This document shows positions 1 to 7,595 of a stretch of 13,492 bases of DNA, piece after piece (position 1 is the stretch's first letter; each line of letters opens with the position of its first letter). This stretch comes from Paraprevotella sp. Lineage in GTDB: Bacteria > Bacteroidota > Bacteroidia > Bacteroidales > Bacteroidaceae. A program made the position numbers and the translations under genes. The stretch spans positions 1 through 13,492 of the forward strand of contig JAJPYK010000264.1 of assembly GCA_021205005.1 (NCBI GenBank), in the 5' to 3' direction. The notes under the pieces were generated by a model, which ran no database searches, was not told the DNA's origin, and saw only the letters and a program-made list of their open reading frames with translations.

Positions 1-16
1 CTAAAAATACAGCTTT

Positions 17-1141
17 ATGAAATTTATCGTATCCAGCTCTGCATTATTCAACCGTTTGCAGACCATAGGACGTGTCATAAATTCCAAAAATACGCTCCCC
101 ATCTTGGACTGTTTCTTATTTGAAATTCAAGATAATATACTGACACTGACAGCATCAGACAGTGAAACGACACTCATCACGACCCTTCCGCTCGTAGAAA
201 GCGACGCCGACATGCGTTTCTGTATCAATGCCAAGACCATACAAGACTCCATGAAAGAAATCGCGGAGCAACCGCTGTCTTTCGAAATCAACCCAGACAA
301 TATGGGAATCACGACCAACTATCAGAACGGACGCTTCAACATCGTGGGCCAACAGGCCGACGATTATCCGGAACTGTCTTTGCCCCAAGAAGAAATGAAT
401 GCTTTGGTCATGCCTGCCGCAACCCTGCTCGACGGCATCAACCGCTGCCTCTTCGCCACAGCCGACGACGACCTGCGTCCGGTCATGAATGGCGTCTACT
501 TCGACCTGCAACAGGATAGCCTGACTTTCGTTTCCACCGACGGACATAAGTTGGTTCGCAACCGAAATTACAAAATCAAAGACAACCAGCCCGCCGCTTT
601 CATCCTGCCCAAGAAACCGGCCACGATACTGAAAAACCTCCTGCCGAAAGAGTCGGAAGACGTCACCCTGAAATTCAACGACCGCAATGCGTGGGTGACG
701 ATGGAGTCCACCAAACTCATCTGCCGTCTCATCGAAGGACGCTATCCCAACTATAATTCCGTCATCCCGCAAAACAACCCTTACCGCGTGACGGTGGACC
801 GCCTCACACTGCTGAGCGCGCTGAAACGTGTGCTGATATTCTCCAACCAGAGCAGCGCCCTGATCAGATTGCACCTGGAAAGCAATCAACTGGTCGTGTC
901 GGGACAGGATATAGACTACTCCACCTCGGCCGAGGAACACGTGCCGTGCGAGTATGGAGACGCACCGATGAACATCGGTTTCAAAGGGACTTTCCTCATC
1001 GACATACTGAATAATATGGACGGGGTAAACGTCATTATCGAGCTGGCCGACCCGAGCCGTGCCGGTGTGATCGTGCCGGCCGAGCAAGAAGAAGACGAGG
1101 ATTTGCTGATGCTGTTGATGCCGATGATGCTGAACGACTAA
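17..1141 (+). CDS. dnaN: DNA polymerase III subunit beta (sliding clamp)
   Basis: This is the beta sliding clamp, a ring-shaped homodimer that tethers the replicative polymerase and repair proteins to DNA. The 374-residue length is typical of bacterial DnaN. The protein opens MKFIVSSSALFNRLQ and shows the three successive clamp folds at about residues 1-120, 125-245 and 250-374. It includes the central-domain stretch with RPVMNGVYFD and STDGHKL, and the C-terminal segment LLMLLMPMMLND corresponds to the clamp's usual MPMRL-like end. The start at 17 is preceded by AT-rich sequence with no clear Shine-Dalgarno, as is common in Bacteroidota. The exonuclease gene follows after 10 nt, suggesting one transcript. 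The promoter lies outside the window. dnaA and gyrB are not neighbours here, so this is not the dnaA-dnaN arrangement seen in many other phyla. Identification is by recognised family sequence. Confidence 0.97.
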   Translation: MKFIVSSSALFNRLQTIGRVINSKNTLPILDCFLFEIQDNILTLTASDSETTLITTLPLVESDADMRFCINAKTIQDSMKEIAEQPLSFEINPDNMGITTNYQNGRFNIVGQQADDYPELSLPQEEMNALVMPAATLLDGINRCLFATADDDLRPVMNGVYFDLQQDSLTFVSTDGHKLVRNRNYKIKDNQPAAFILPKKPATILKNLLPKESEDVTLKFNDRNAWVTMESTKLICRLIEGRYPNYNSVIPQNNPYRVTVDRLTLLSALKRVLIFSNQSSALIRLHLESNQLVVSGQDIDYSTSAEEHVPCEYGDAPMNIGFKGTFLIDILNNMDGVNVIIELADPSRAGVIVPAEQEEDEDLLMLLMPMMLND

Positions 1142-1151
1142 ATAGAAGACA

Positions 1152-1919
1152 ATGAAACTGAAACTGAACAACCCCATCCTGTTCTTCGATTTAGAGACCA
1201 CCGGCATCAATATCACCAACGACCGCATCGTAGAATTATGCTACATCAAGGTTTATCCTAACGGAAACGAAGGATCCCAAAGCATGCGTATCAACCCGGA
1301 AATGCACATTCCGGAAAGCTCATCGGCCATACACGGCATTTATGACGCCGATGTGGCAGACTGCCCTACGTTTAAACAAATAGCTCCGGACCTGGCGCAT
1401 ACACTCGAAGATTGCGACTTCGCCGGATTCAACTCCAACCGTTTCGACGTGCCCATGCTGGTTGAGGAGTTCTTGCGGGCCGGAGTGGACATCGACATCC
1501 GCACACGCAAATTCATCGACGTGCAGAATATCTACCACAAAATGGAACGCCGCACCCTGAGTGCCGCCTATAAATTCTATTGTGGAAAGGACCTGGAGAA
1601 CGCCCACTCCGCATTGGCCGACACGCAAGCCACCTACGAAGTGCTGAAAGCGCAGTTGGACCGTTATCCTGAGTATCTGAAAAACGACGTGGATTTCCTA
1701 GCCGACTTCTCCCGTATGTCGAACAACGTGGATTTTGCCGGACGCATGGTATATGATGACAATCACGACATCGTATTCAACTTCGGCAAATATAAAGGTA
1801 AACGAGTGACCGATGTGTTGCGTATAGATCCCGGATATTACAGTTGGATTCTGCAAGGCGACTTCGCCCGCAACACTAAACAGATTCTTACACGGATTCG
1901 TCTGGACATGAACAAATAA
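1152..1919 (+). CDS. DnaQ-family 3'-5' exonuclease with C-terminal DUF3820 domain
   Basis: This is a predicted DEDDh-type 3'-5' exonuclease of 255 residues. Motif ExoI is FDLETTG with Asp13 and Glu15. ExoII is FNSNRFD with Asp99. ExoIII is HSALAD with His152 and Asp157. All four acidic residues and the histidine are therefore present, and activity is expected. After a linker at about residues 170-200, residues 205-250 form a DUF3820-like module (FNFGKYKGKRV, then a YYSWIL segment), a small domain often found behind DnaQ nucleases in Bacteroidota. The gene sits 10 nt after dnaN and 17 nt before coaBC. Adjacency to the clamp makes a proofreading or replication-repair role plausible, but this is inference. 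It could equally be a general DNA or RNA trimming nuclease, as it is not the classical polymerase III epsilon with its polymerase-binding tail. Confidence 0.9.
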   Translation: MKLKLNNPILFFDLETTGINITNDRIVELCYIKVYPNGNEGSQSMRINPEMHIPESSSAIHGIYDADVADCPTFKQIAPDLAHTLEDCDFAGFNSNRFDVPMLVEEFLRAGVDIDIRTRKFIDVQNIYHKMERRTLSAAYKFYCGKDLENAHSALADTQATYEVLKAQLDRYPEYLKNDVDFLADFSRMSNNVDFAGRMVYDDNHDIVFNFGKYKGKRVTDVLRIDPGYYSWILQGDFARNTKQILTRIRLDMNK

Positions 1920-1936
1920 ACACGGCCGACATCAAA

Positions 1937-3142
1937 ATGAATGCATTAGAAGGGAAAAAAATAGTCTTGGGCATCACGGGCAGCATAGCCGCTTATAAAG
2001 CTTGCCACCTCACCAGAGGACTGATTAAGAAAGGAGCAGAAGCACAAATCGTCATCACACCGGCCGGTAAGGAGTTCATTACTCCCGTCACGCTTTCCGC
2101 CCTGACGGGGAAACCCGTCGTTAGCGAATTCTTTTCACGACGCGATGGCAGTTGGCACAGCCATGTGACGCTGGGGCTGTGGGCCGATGCCATGGTCATC
2201 GCTCCCGCCACGGCTTCCACCATCGGCAAAATGGCCAACGGCATAGCCGACAACATGCTCATCACGACCTATTTGTCCATGAAAGCTCCCGTGTTTGTGG
2301 CACCGGCAATGGACCTGGATATGTTTGCCCATCCCTCGACCCGACAAAACCTGCAAAGGCTTCGCAGCTTCGGCAATCATATCATCGAACCCGCCACCGG
2401 AGAGTTGGCCAGCCATCTCGAAGGGAAAGGACGGATGGAGGAACCGGAAAACATCATCCGCTTCTTGGAAGAGTTTTTCTCCACATCGCAAGATCTGGCC
2501 GGAAAGAAGATTCTCATCACGGCAGGACCTACGTATGAAAAGATTGATCCCGTACGCTTCATCGGCAACTATTCTTCGGGAAAGATGGGCATCGCACTGG
2601 CCGAAACCTGTGCGCAACGCGGAGCCGAAGTTACCTTAGTCTGCGGTCCTACCCCGCTCCAAGCCGTACACCCCGGCATCCGTCGTATAGACGTGGAGTC
2701 GGCAGAAGATATGTATCGGGAAGCCACTTCATGCTTCGGTCACATGGATGCCGCCATCTTGTGTGCAGCCGTGGCCGACTTCACTCCGGAACAAGCAGCC
2801 GACAATAAGATCAAACGTGAAAAAGATATTCTGGAATTGCGTCTGAAGCCGACCCGTGACATCGCACAGGCCCTCGGAGAAATGAAACGTGACGGACAGA
2901 AACTGATAGGATTTGCTATGGAGACTTGCGATGAAGAAGCACATGCCCGCGAGAAACTGAAAAAGAAACATCTCGACTTCATCGTGCTTAACTCGCTCAA
3001 TGACAAAGGAGCCGGCTTCCGATGCGACACGAACAAGATTACCATTCTCACGCAGACGGACTCTACGGCCTACCCCTTAAAGGATAAAACAGAGGTGGCC
3101 GCCGATATTGTCGACCGTCTTCGGCTTCTTTTTAAATCCTGA
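1937..3142 (+). CDS. coaBC: Bifunctional phosphopantothenoylcysteine decarboxylase / phosphopantothenate-cysteine ligase
   Basis: This bifunctional coenzyme A enzyme first ligates cysteine to 4'-phosphopantothenate (CoaB), then decarboxylates the product to 4'-phosphopantetheine using FMN (CoaC). It has 401 residues. The N-terminal CoaC flavoprotein spans about 1-180: ITGSIAAYK FMN loop, catalytic-type His76 in HVTLGLWAD, IAPATASTIGKMANGIADN, and PAMD at 123-126 where many homologues have PAMN. The C-terminal CoaB domain spans about 187-401: AGPTYEKIDPVRFIGNYSSGKMG with Asn211 matching the ligase's catalytic Asn, AAVADF at 277-282, and KIKRE. In the flexible flap the usual A-C-G of the GRM motif reads Ala158-Ser159-His160, so the redox-active Cys of the decarboxylase appears absent. 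The next gene follows after 5 nt. The family assignment is firm. The effect of the Cys change is unknown. Confidence 0.96.
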   Translation: MNALEGKKIVLGITGSIAAYKACHLTRGLIKKGAEAQIVITPAGKEFITPVTLSALTGKPVVSEFFSRRDGSWHSHVTLGLWADAMVIAPATASTIGKMANGIADNMLITTYLSMKAPVFVAPAMDLDMFAHPSTRQNLQRLRSFGNHIIEPATGELASHLEGKGRMEEPENIIRFLEEFFSTSQDLAGKKILITAGPTYEKIDPVRFIGNYSSGKMGIALAETCAQRGAEVTLVCGPTPLQAVHPGIRRIDVESAEDMYREATSCFGHMDAAILCAAVADFTPEQAADNKIKREKDILELRLKPTRDIAQALGEMKRDGQKLIGFAMETCDEEAHAREKLKKKHLDFIVLNSLNDKGAGFRCDTNKITILTQTDSTAYPLKDKTEVAADIVDRLRLLFKS

Positions 3143-3147
3143 TCAGC

Positions 3148-4077
3148 ATGTACAAGTCATTCCGTCGACTCTTTCCGATCAAAATATGGGCCTTATTGGC
3201 GGTTGCAACAGGCCTCGCATCGCCGGTCCATGCGCAAGAACTCAATGCCAAAGTGACCATCAACCGTTCACAGATCTCCAATACGACGGAAGCCGTTTTC
3301 GAGGCGTTGCAGAACGCGCTGACGGCTTTCATCAACGAAAGACAGTGGACCGGAATGAAATACGAAGACTACGAACGTATCAATTGCACGTTCAGCATCA
3401 CGCTGAAGACGTACAGCGAAACGGACAATTCATTCACCGGCACCCTACAAGTGCAGAGCACCCGTCCCATTTACAATTCCAACTATTCCACCACGGTTTT
3501 CAATTTCCAGGACGAAAACTTCAATTTCAGTTTCCAACAGTTCGACCAGTTGGACTTCCGTCCCGAACAAGTGGACAACAATCTGACGGCAGTCCTGGCC
3601 TATTATGCTTATCTCATTATCGGCCTCGACATGGATACCATGGCCCCGCTCGGGGGATCGAATGTCCTGCAAATGGCCATGGACGTAGTGAATAACTCAC
3701 AAAACCTGGGCTATACCGGATGGAAAGCATTCGATAATGACCGCAACCGCTTTGCCATCATCAACGATTATCTGGACGGCGCCATGGAACCTTTCCGGCA
3801 AATGGAGTACCAATACCATCGTCTCGGCCTCGACCGCATGACGGAAAACGCAGATACGGCACGTGCGGCCATCACAAAATCTCTCGAACTGCTCAAACAG
3901 GCACACGATCAAAAGACGATGAGCGCGCTGCCCGTGATCTTTACAGACATCAAACGCGACGAATTGGTCAATATATACAGTGGAAAAGGCACGGCGGAAG
4001 AACGTGAAAAAGTCTACAACATCGTATTCGCCATCAATGCCTCTCAAAGCAATTATTGGGAGAAACTCAGAAAATAA
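3148..4077 (+). CDS. Secreted DUF4835 family protein
   Basis: This 309-residue protein has a clear Sec signal peptide: basic YKSFRR, a hydrophobic stretch at about residues 11-25, and a cleavage site near VHA|QE (after residue 29). It should therefore be released into the periplasm or an envelope compartment. The mature part begins ELNAKVTINRSQI and contains repeated aromatic/Asn-rich beta-type stretches (YNSNYSTTVFNFQD, FNFSFQQFDQLDF), then a mostly helical C-terminal half rich in charged residues. It matches the DUF4835 family, which in Bacteroidota is commonly encoded between coaBC and recN; its biochemical role is not known to me. It lies 5 nt after coaBC and 5 nt before recN, so translation of the three genes is probably coupled. 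No catalytic motif, lipobox or C-terminal type IX sorting signal is evident. Confidence 0.85.
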   Translation: MYKSFRRLFPIKIWALLAVATGLASPVHAQELNAKVTINRSQISNTTEAVFEALQNALTAFINERQWTGMKYEDYERINCTFSITLKTYSETDNSFTGTLQVQSTRPIYNSNYSTTVFNFQDENFNFSFQQFDQLDFRPEQVDNNLTAVLAYYAYLIIGLDMDTMAPLGGSNVLQMAMDVVNNSQNLGYTGWKAFDNDRNRFAIINDYLDGAMEPFRQMEYQYHRLGLDRMTENADTARAAITKSLELLKQAHDQKTMSALPVIFTDIKRDELVNIYSGKGTAEEREKVYNIVFAINASQSNYWEKLRK

Positions 4078-4082
4078 AAAAC

Positions 4083-5762
4083 ATGCTGACCTCTTTATTT
4101 ATACAGAATTACGCTTTAATAGAGACTTTGGACATCAGGTTCGAACCGGGATTCTCTGTCATTACGGGAGAAACCGGAGCCGGAAAATCCATAATACTCG
4201 GCGCCATCGGACTTCCGCTCGGACAACGCGCCGACAGCAAGTCCATCAAACACGGCGCATCAAACTGTATCATCGAAGCTCATTTTGAATTAGGTGCCTA
4301 CGATATGGGAGGATTCTTTGAACGCAACGACCTGGAATTCGACGGAAATGAATGTATCGTCCGCCGCGAAATCACAGCCTCGGGCAAAAGCCGCGCCTTC
4401 ATCAATGATACGCCCGCTTCGGTGAACCAACTCAAAGAGTTGGGAGAAATGCTCATAGACGTGCACTCGCAACACCAAAACCTCCTGCTGAACAAGGAAA
4501 ATTTCCAGTTGAACGTCATCGACATTCTGGCCGGAGACAAGGAAGAAGTGGCGCAATATAAAACGTATTATGCAGCTTACCGAAAAACGGAAAAGGAGCT
4601 GGAACAAGCCCGAAAGGAAGCGGAACAAGCTCGTACCGAAGAAGACTACATTACGTTTCAACTGGAACAACTGGAGAACGCCGCCCTGAAAGAAGGAGAA
4701 CAAGAGCAATTGGAACAAGAAGCCGATACTCTGGGGCATGCGGAAGAAATCAAACAAACACTCTACCAGGCCGAGAACCTGCTGAACGATGACCAAAAAG
4801 GAATCGTCAACGCACTGAAAGAGGCCACGCATTTGCTGGAAAACGTAGGTAAGGTGTATCCCGAAAGCCACGAATTGACAGCCCGCATGGAGTCATGTTA
4901 CATAGAACTGAAAGACATCTCGAACGAACTGGGCAAACGCACGGAGGATATCGAATTCAATCCGGAGCGACTCGACTACGTCAACGAACGACTTAACACC
5001 ATCTATGACCTGCAACAGAAACATCGGGTGAAATCGTTGGGAGAACTGCTTCAAATAGAAGAAAAGTACCGCGACAAACTTAACGACATCACCCACAGCG
5101 AGGAGCACATCCAGGCTCTGCAAGCCCAATGCGCCCGCGACTATGAAAAGGTAAGCACACAAGCCGAAAGATTGTCCGAACTGCGGAGAAAAGCGGCCGT
5201 ATTGGCTGAAAAACAGATGAAGGACAAACTGATTCCTCTGGGTATTCCCAATGTACAGTTCAAAGTGGAACTGACCCCCAAAGACACGCCGGATGAAACA
5301 GGGACAGACAAAATCAATTTTATCTTCAGCGCCAACAAGAACGGACAACTCCAACCCATCTCACAAGTGGCGTCAGGCGGTGAAATCGCCCGCGTCATGT
5401 TGTCGCTGAAAGCCATGATTTCGGGGGCAGTCAAGCTACCCACGATTGTGTTCGACGAAATAGACACCGGCGTATCCGGCAGCATCGCGGAAAAGATGGC
5501 GCATATCATGCAGGACATGGGGGCACACAACCGCCAGGTCATCAGCATCACCCACTTGCCGCAAATCGCAGCCCTGGGCACCACACACTATAAAGTATAT
5601 AAGGAGGACCGACCGGAGGGTACAACCAGCCACATTATCCGGCTTGACGAAAAAGGCCGGATAGAAGAAATCGCCCACATGCTGAGCGGAGCCACCCTGA
5701 CCGACGCCGCCATCAACAACGCAAAAGAATTGCTTAACCATACTCAATCCCTCAAAAAATGA
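4083..5762 (+). CDS. recN: DNA repair protein RecN
   Basis: RecN is an SMC-like ATPase that acts in recombinational repair of double-strand breaks. The protein opens MLTSLFIQNYALIETLDI, the standard RecN N-terminus. Walker A is GETGAGKS at residues 29-36. A long glutamate/glutamine-rich coiled coil covers about residues 150-350 and lacks the zinc hook of Rad50. The ABC signature SGGE is at 431-434 and the Walker B pair Asp458-Glu459 sits in TIVFDEIDTGVSG. The ITHLPQIAA segment with the switch-region His follows. The length of 559 residues is normal. The start at 4083 is preferred over an in-frame ATG at 4056, because the latter lies inside the preceding gene and adds residues not found in RecN. 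The stop codon overlaps the next gene's start as ATGA. Confidence 0.96.
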   Translation: MLTSLFIQNYALIETLDIRFEPGFSVITGETGAGKSIILGAIGLPLGQRADSKSIKHGASNCIIEAHFELGAYDMGGFFERNDLEFDGNECIVRREITASGKSRAFINDTPASVNQLKELGEMLIDVHSQHQNLLLNKENFQLNVIDILAGDKEEVAQYKTYYAAYRKTEKELEQARKEAEQARTEEDYITFQLEQLENAALKEGEQEQLEQEADTLGHAEEIKQTLYQAENLLNDDQKGIVNALKEATHLLENVGKVYPESHELTARMESCYIELKDISNELGKRTEDIEFNPERLDYVNERLNTIYDLQQKHRVKSLGELLQIEEKYRDKLNDITHSEEHIQALQAQCARDYEKVSTQAERLSELRRKAAVLAEKQMKDKLIPLGIPNVQFKVELTPKDTPDETGTDKINFIFSANKNGQLQPISQVASGGEIARVMLSLKAMISGAVKLPTIVFDEIDTGVSGSIAEKMAHIMQDMGAHNRQVISITHLPQIAALGTTHYKVYKEDRPEGTTSHIIRLDEKGRIEEIAHMLSGATLTDAAINNAKELLNHTQSLKK

Positions 5763-7447
5763 GAATGAAATATCTTATATTCACCTGCTTGTTAGCCGCA
5801 AGCGGATGCCTCACGGCCCAAAATCCCAAATGGTTCAAAAAGGCAGAAAAGGCACAAATCAGTATCGTAACCATGAACGAAAAAGGCGATATGCTACACT
5901 CGGGCAACGGCTTTTTCATCGATGAAGACGGAACGGCTTTAGCCGACTACCAACAGTTCAAAGAGGCCAGTAAGGCCAAAGTGGTCAGCACGGAAGGCAA
6001 AGAATACGACGTGGACGTCATCATGGGAGCCAGTTCACTTTACGATTTAGTGAAGTTCCGGGTCAAAACAGACAAAAAGACCCCGGCACTGACCATATCC
6101 GACCGCGTAGGAGCCAAGCATGAACACGTCTACGTGCTTCCCTACCCCACCAAAGAAAAGAAAGTCTGTCTGAACGACACCCTGTTCAACATACAGCAAT
6201 TCGACAAAGACTACGGCTATTACACCTTGGGGCGCCAACTGGACGAGAAGTATTTGAACACTCCCGTCATGGACGACGAAGGAGAAGTGCTGGGCATGAT
6301 ACAGCGTAAAGCCGATACCCAAGCCACGACCTCCTATGCCATCAGCGTGGCATACGGCCGCACCCTCTGCACGACCGGCCTTTCGGCCACCGACAATGAC
6401 CTGATGGCCATCCACATCCGCAAGGCATTGCCTTCCGACGAATCGGACATCCGAACCTTTCTGTTCATGTCATCCTCGCGGGAAGACTCTGCCACGTATA
6501 ATCAATATCTGGCCGATTATGCCGTAAGGTTCCCCAAAAGCAGCGAACCGTATACCCAACTGACAGACTTCAACATGGCTCACGGCAACTACGAAGCCGC
6601 AGAAACCGACATGAACCGTGCACTCGAAATAGGCGACAAGAAAGATGAAACTTACTACACCTTCAGCAGACTGATCTATCAATTGAACCTAAATCCTGGC
6701 TACACCGTATATAAGGACTGGGATATGAAAAAAGCCCTCTCCTTTGCCGAAGAAGCATTCAAAGTCAATCCGCTTCCGATATATACCCAGCAAGAAGGTA
6801 ATGTGCTCTATGCACTCAAGGAATACGACAAGGCCTGCGAAAAGTTTCTCTCTCTGCGCGGAACCAACATGCGCTCCGCCAATATATTCCTATATGCCGC
6901 CCAGTGCAAACGCATGGCAGGGGCGGATTCGCTGGAAATCCTGGCCTTACAAGACAGCGCAGTGGCTTGTTTCAGCAAACCTTACGTGAAAGACGCCGCT
7001 CCGGCCCTGCTGGAACGCGCCAATACCCTGCTGAGCATGAAACGCTACCGCGAAGCCGTGAAAGACCTGGATGAGTATGAAGGACTGATGGGCGACGAAC
7101 TCACCGCTTTGTTTTACTACCGCCGCGAACAGGCCGAAATGCAGTGCCGCATGTTCCAGCAAGCCATTGACGACATTGACCGGGCGATACGGATGGAACC
7201 CAAAGAGCCTCTGTACCATGCCGAACGCGCCGTGGTATACTACAGTGTCGGGGAGTTTGCCGAAGCCCTTGCCTCGGCCAAAAAAAGCGCGGAATTGAAT
7301 CCTGAATACAGCGACGCTTATCGCGTCATGGGCATCTGCCAGCTCAATATGAAACAACGGGAAGAGGGGCTGAAGAACTTGAAGAAAGCGGCCGACTTAG
7401 GCGATCAGTCGGCCAAGGATATCTTGCTCGAAGAAGAAAAAAGATAG
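5759..7447 (+). CDS. Secreted protein with degenerate trypsin-like domain and TPR repeats
   Basis: This 562-residue exported protein has a short signal sequence (MRMKYLIFTCLLAASGC). Cys17 could be a lipidation site, but Ala at -3 makes the lipobox weak; cleavage before Gln21 is an alternative. Residues about 28-205 look like an HtrA/trypsin-type beta-barrel: SGNGFFIDEDG resembles the region ahead of the catalytic His, YDL at 95-97 resembles the Asp motif, and NTPVMDDEGEVLGM resembles the Ser region. The His position reads Gln65 and no GNSGG motif is present, so it is probably catalytically dead. From about 245 to 560 are tetratricopeptide repeats, clearest in the last 150 residues (for example YHAERAVVYYSVGEFAEAL and YRVMGICQLNMKQREEGL). 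The start overlaps the recN stop by 4 nt; Met3 at 5765 is an alternative start. Role inferred: envelope scaffold or peptide-binding protein. Confidence 0.82.
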   Translation: MRMKYLIFTCLLAASGCLTAQNPKWFKKAEKAQISIVTMNEKGDMLHSGNGFFIDEDGTALADYQQFKEASKAKVVSTEGKEYDVDVIMGASSLYDLVKFRVKTDKKTPALTISDRVGAKHEHVYVLPYPTKEKKVCLNDTLFNIQQFDKDYGYYTLGRQLDEKYLNTPVMDDEGEVLGMIQRKADTQATTSYAISVAYGRTLCTTGLSATDNDLMAIHIRKALPSDESDIRTFLFMSSSREDSATYNQYLADYAVRFPKSSEPYTQLTDFNMAHGNYEAAETDMNRALEIGDKKDETYYTFSRLIYQLNLNPGYTVYKDWDMKKALSFAEEAFKVNPLPIYTQQEGNVLYALKEYDKACEKFLSLRGTNMRSANIFLYAAQCKRMAGADSLEILALQDSAVACFSKPYVKDAAPALLERANTLLSMKRYREAVKDLDEYEGLMGDELTALFYYRREQAEMQCRMFQQAIDDIDRAIRMEPKEPLYHAERAVVYYSVGEFAEALASAKKSAELNPEYSDAYRVMGICQLNMKQREEGLKNLKKAADLGDQSAKDILLEEEKR

Positions 7448-7453
7448 CGGAAA
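7448..7453 (+). other. Short inverted repeat directly after the TPR-gene stop
   Basis: The left arm CGGAAA (7448-7453) pairs perfectly with TTTCCG at 7457-7462 around a 3-nt loop, immediately after the TAG stop. No T-run follows directly (the next bases are ACACCCGG), so it is a poor match to an intrinsic terminator. It may stabilise the 3' end of the upstream transcript. The assignment is weak. Confidence 0.25.
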
Positions 7454-7489
7454 AAGTTTCCGACACCCGGATTTCTCACGTTTTTTGGC

Positions 7490-7497
7490 TAACTTTG
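7490..7497 (+). promoter_or_regulatory. Bacteroides-type promoter -7 element
   Basis: TAACTTTG at 7490-7497 matches exactly the TAnnTTTG -7 consensus used by the primary sigma factor of Bacteroides. A T-run (TTTTTTGG) lies directly upstream. No good TTTG -33 box is found 19-21 nt upstream, where the sequence is GC-rich, so the promoter may be weak or assisted. Transcription would begin near 7501-7506, giving a leader of roughly 90 nt before the transporter-kinase start codon at 7596. Confidence 0.6.
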
Positions 7498-7516
7498 CAG
7501 CCGAATAAACAACATG

Positions 7517-7579
7517 TAGTGTCCGCCACGTAAGTCTAGTTGATTTCCGTGGCGGACTTTCTTTATGTCCGTTACACTA
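7517..7579 (+). promoter_or_regulatory. Structured leader with mutually exclusive hairpins
   Basis: Stem 1 pairs GTCCGCCACG (7521-7530) with CGTGGCGGAC (7548-7557): 10 perfect base pairs, a 17-nt loop, then TTTCTTTAT, which resembles an intrinsic terminator. Stem 2 reuses the 3' arm: GTGGCGGAC (7549-7557) pairs with GTCCGTTAC (7567-7575) in 9 pairs including two G-U, with a 9-nt loop. The two stems cannot coexist. TAGTGT (7517-7522) can also pair with ACACTA (7574-7579). The layout fits either a terminator or attenuator ending a short leader RNA, or a structural switch near the start codon at 7596. On the DNA level the same arms could be an operator. No known riboswitch class was recognised. 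It could also simply terminate read-through from the upstream operon. Confidence 0.55.
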
Positions 7580-7595
7580 AAAACAAAAGATTAGA

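Noticed and set aside
155..1228. Long minus-strand open frame (357 codons) opposite dnaN
   Set aside because: It lies antisense to a firmly identified dnaN, has no recognisable domain, and its His/Arg/Val/Gln-rich composition is that of a mirrored coding frame.
4056..4082. Upstream in-frame ATG for recN
   Set aside because: It lies within the end of the DUF4835 gene and adds nine residues not found in RecN. The ATG at 4083 gives the canonical N-terminus.
7501..7595. Known riboswitch (preQ1 or fluoride type) in the transporter-kinase leader
   Set aside because: The short hairpin and A-rich tail superficially recall preQ1-I, but the conserved core sequences of these classes are absent, so only an unclassified structured leader is claimed.
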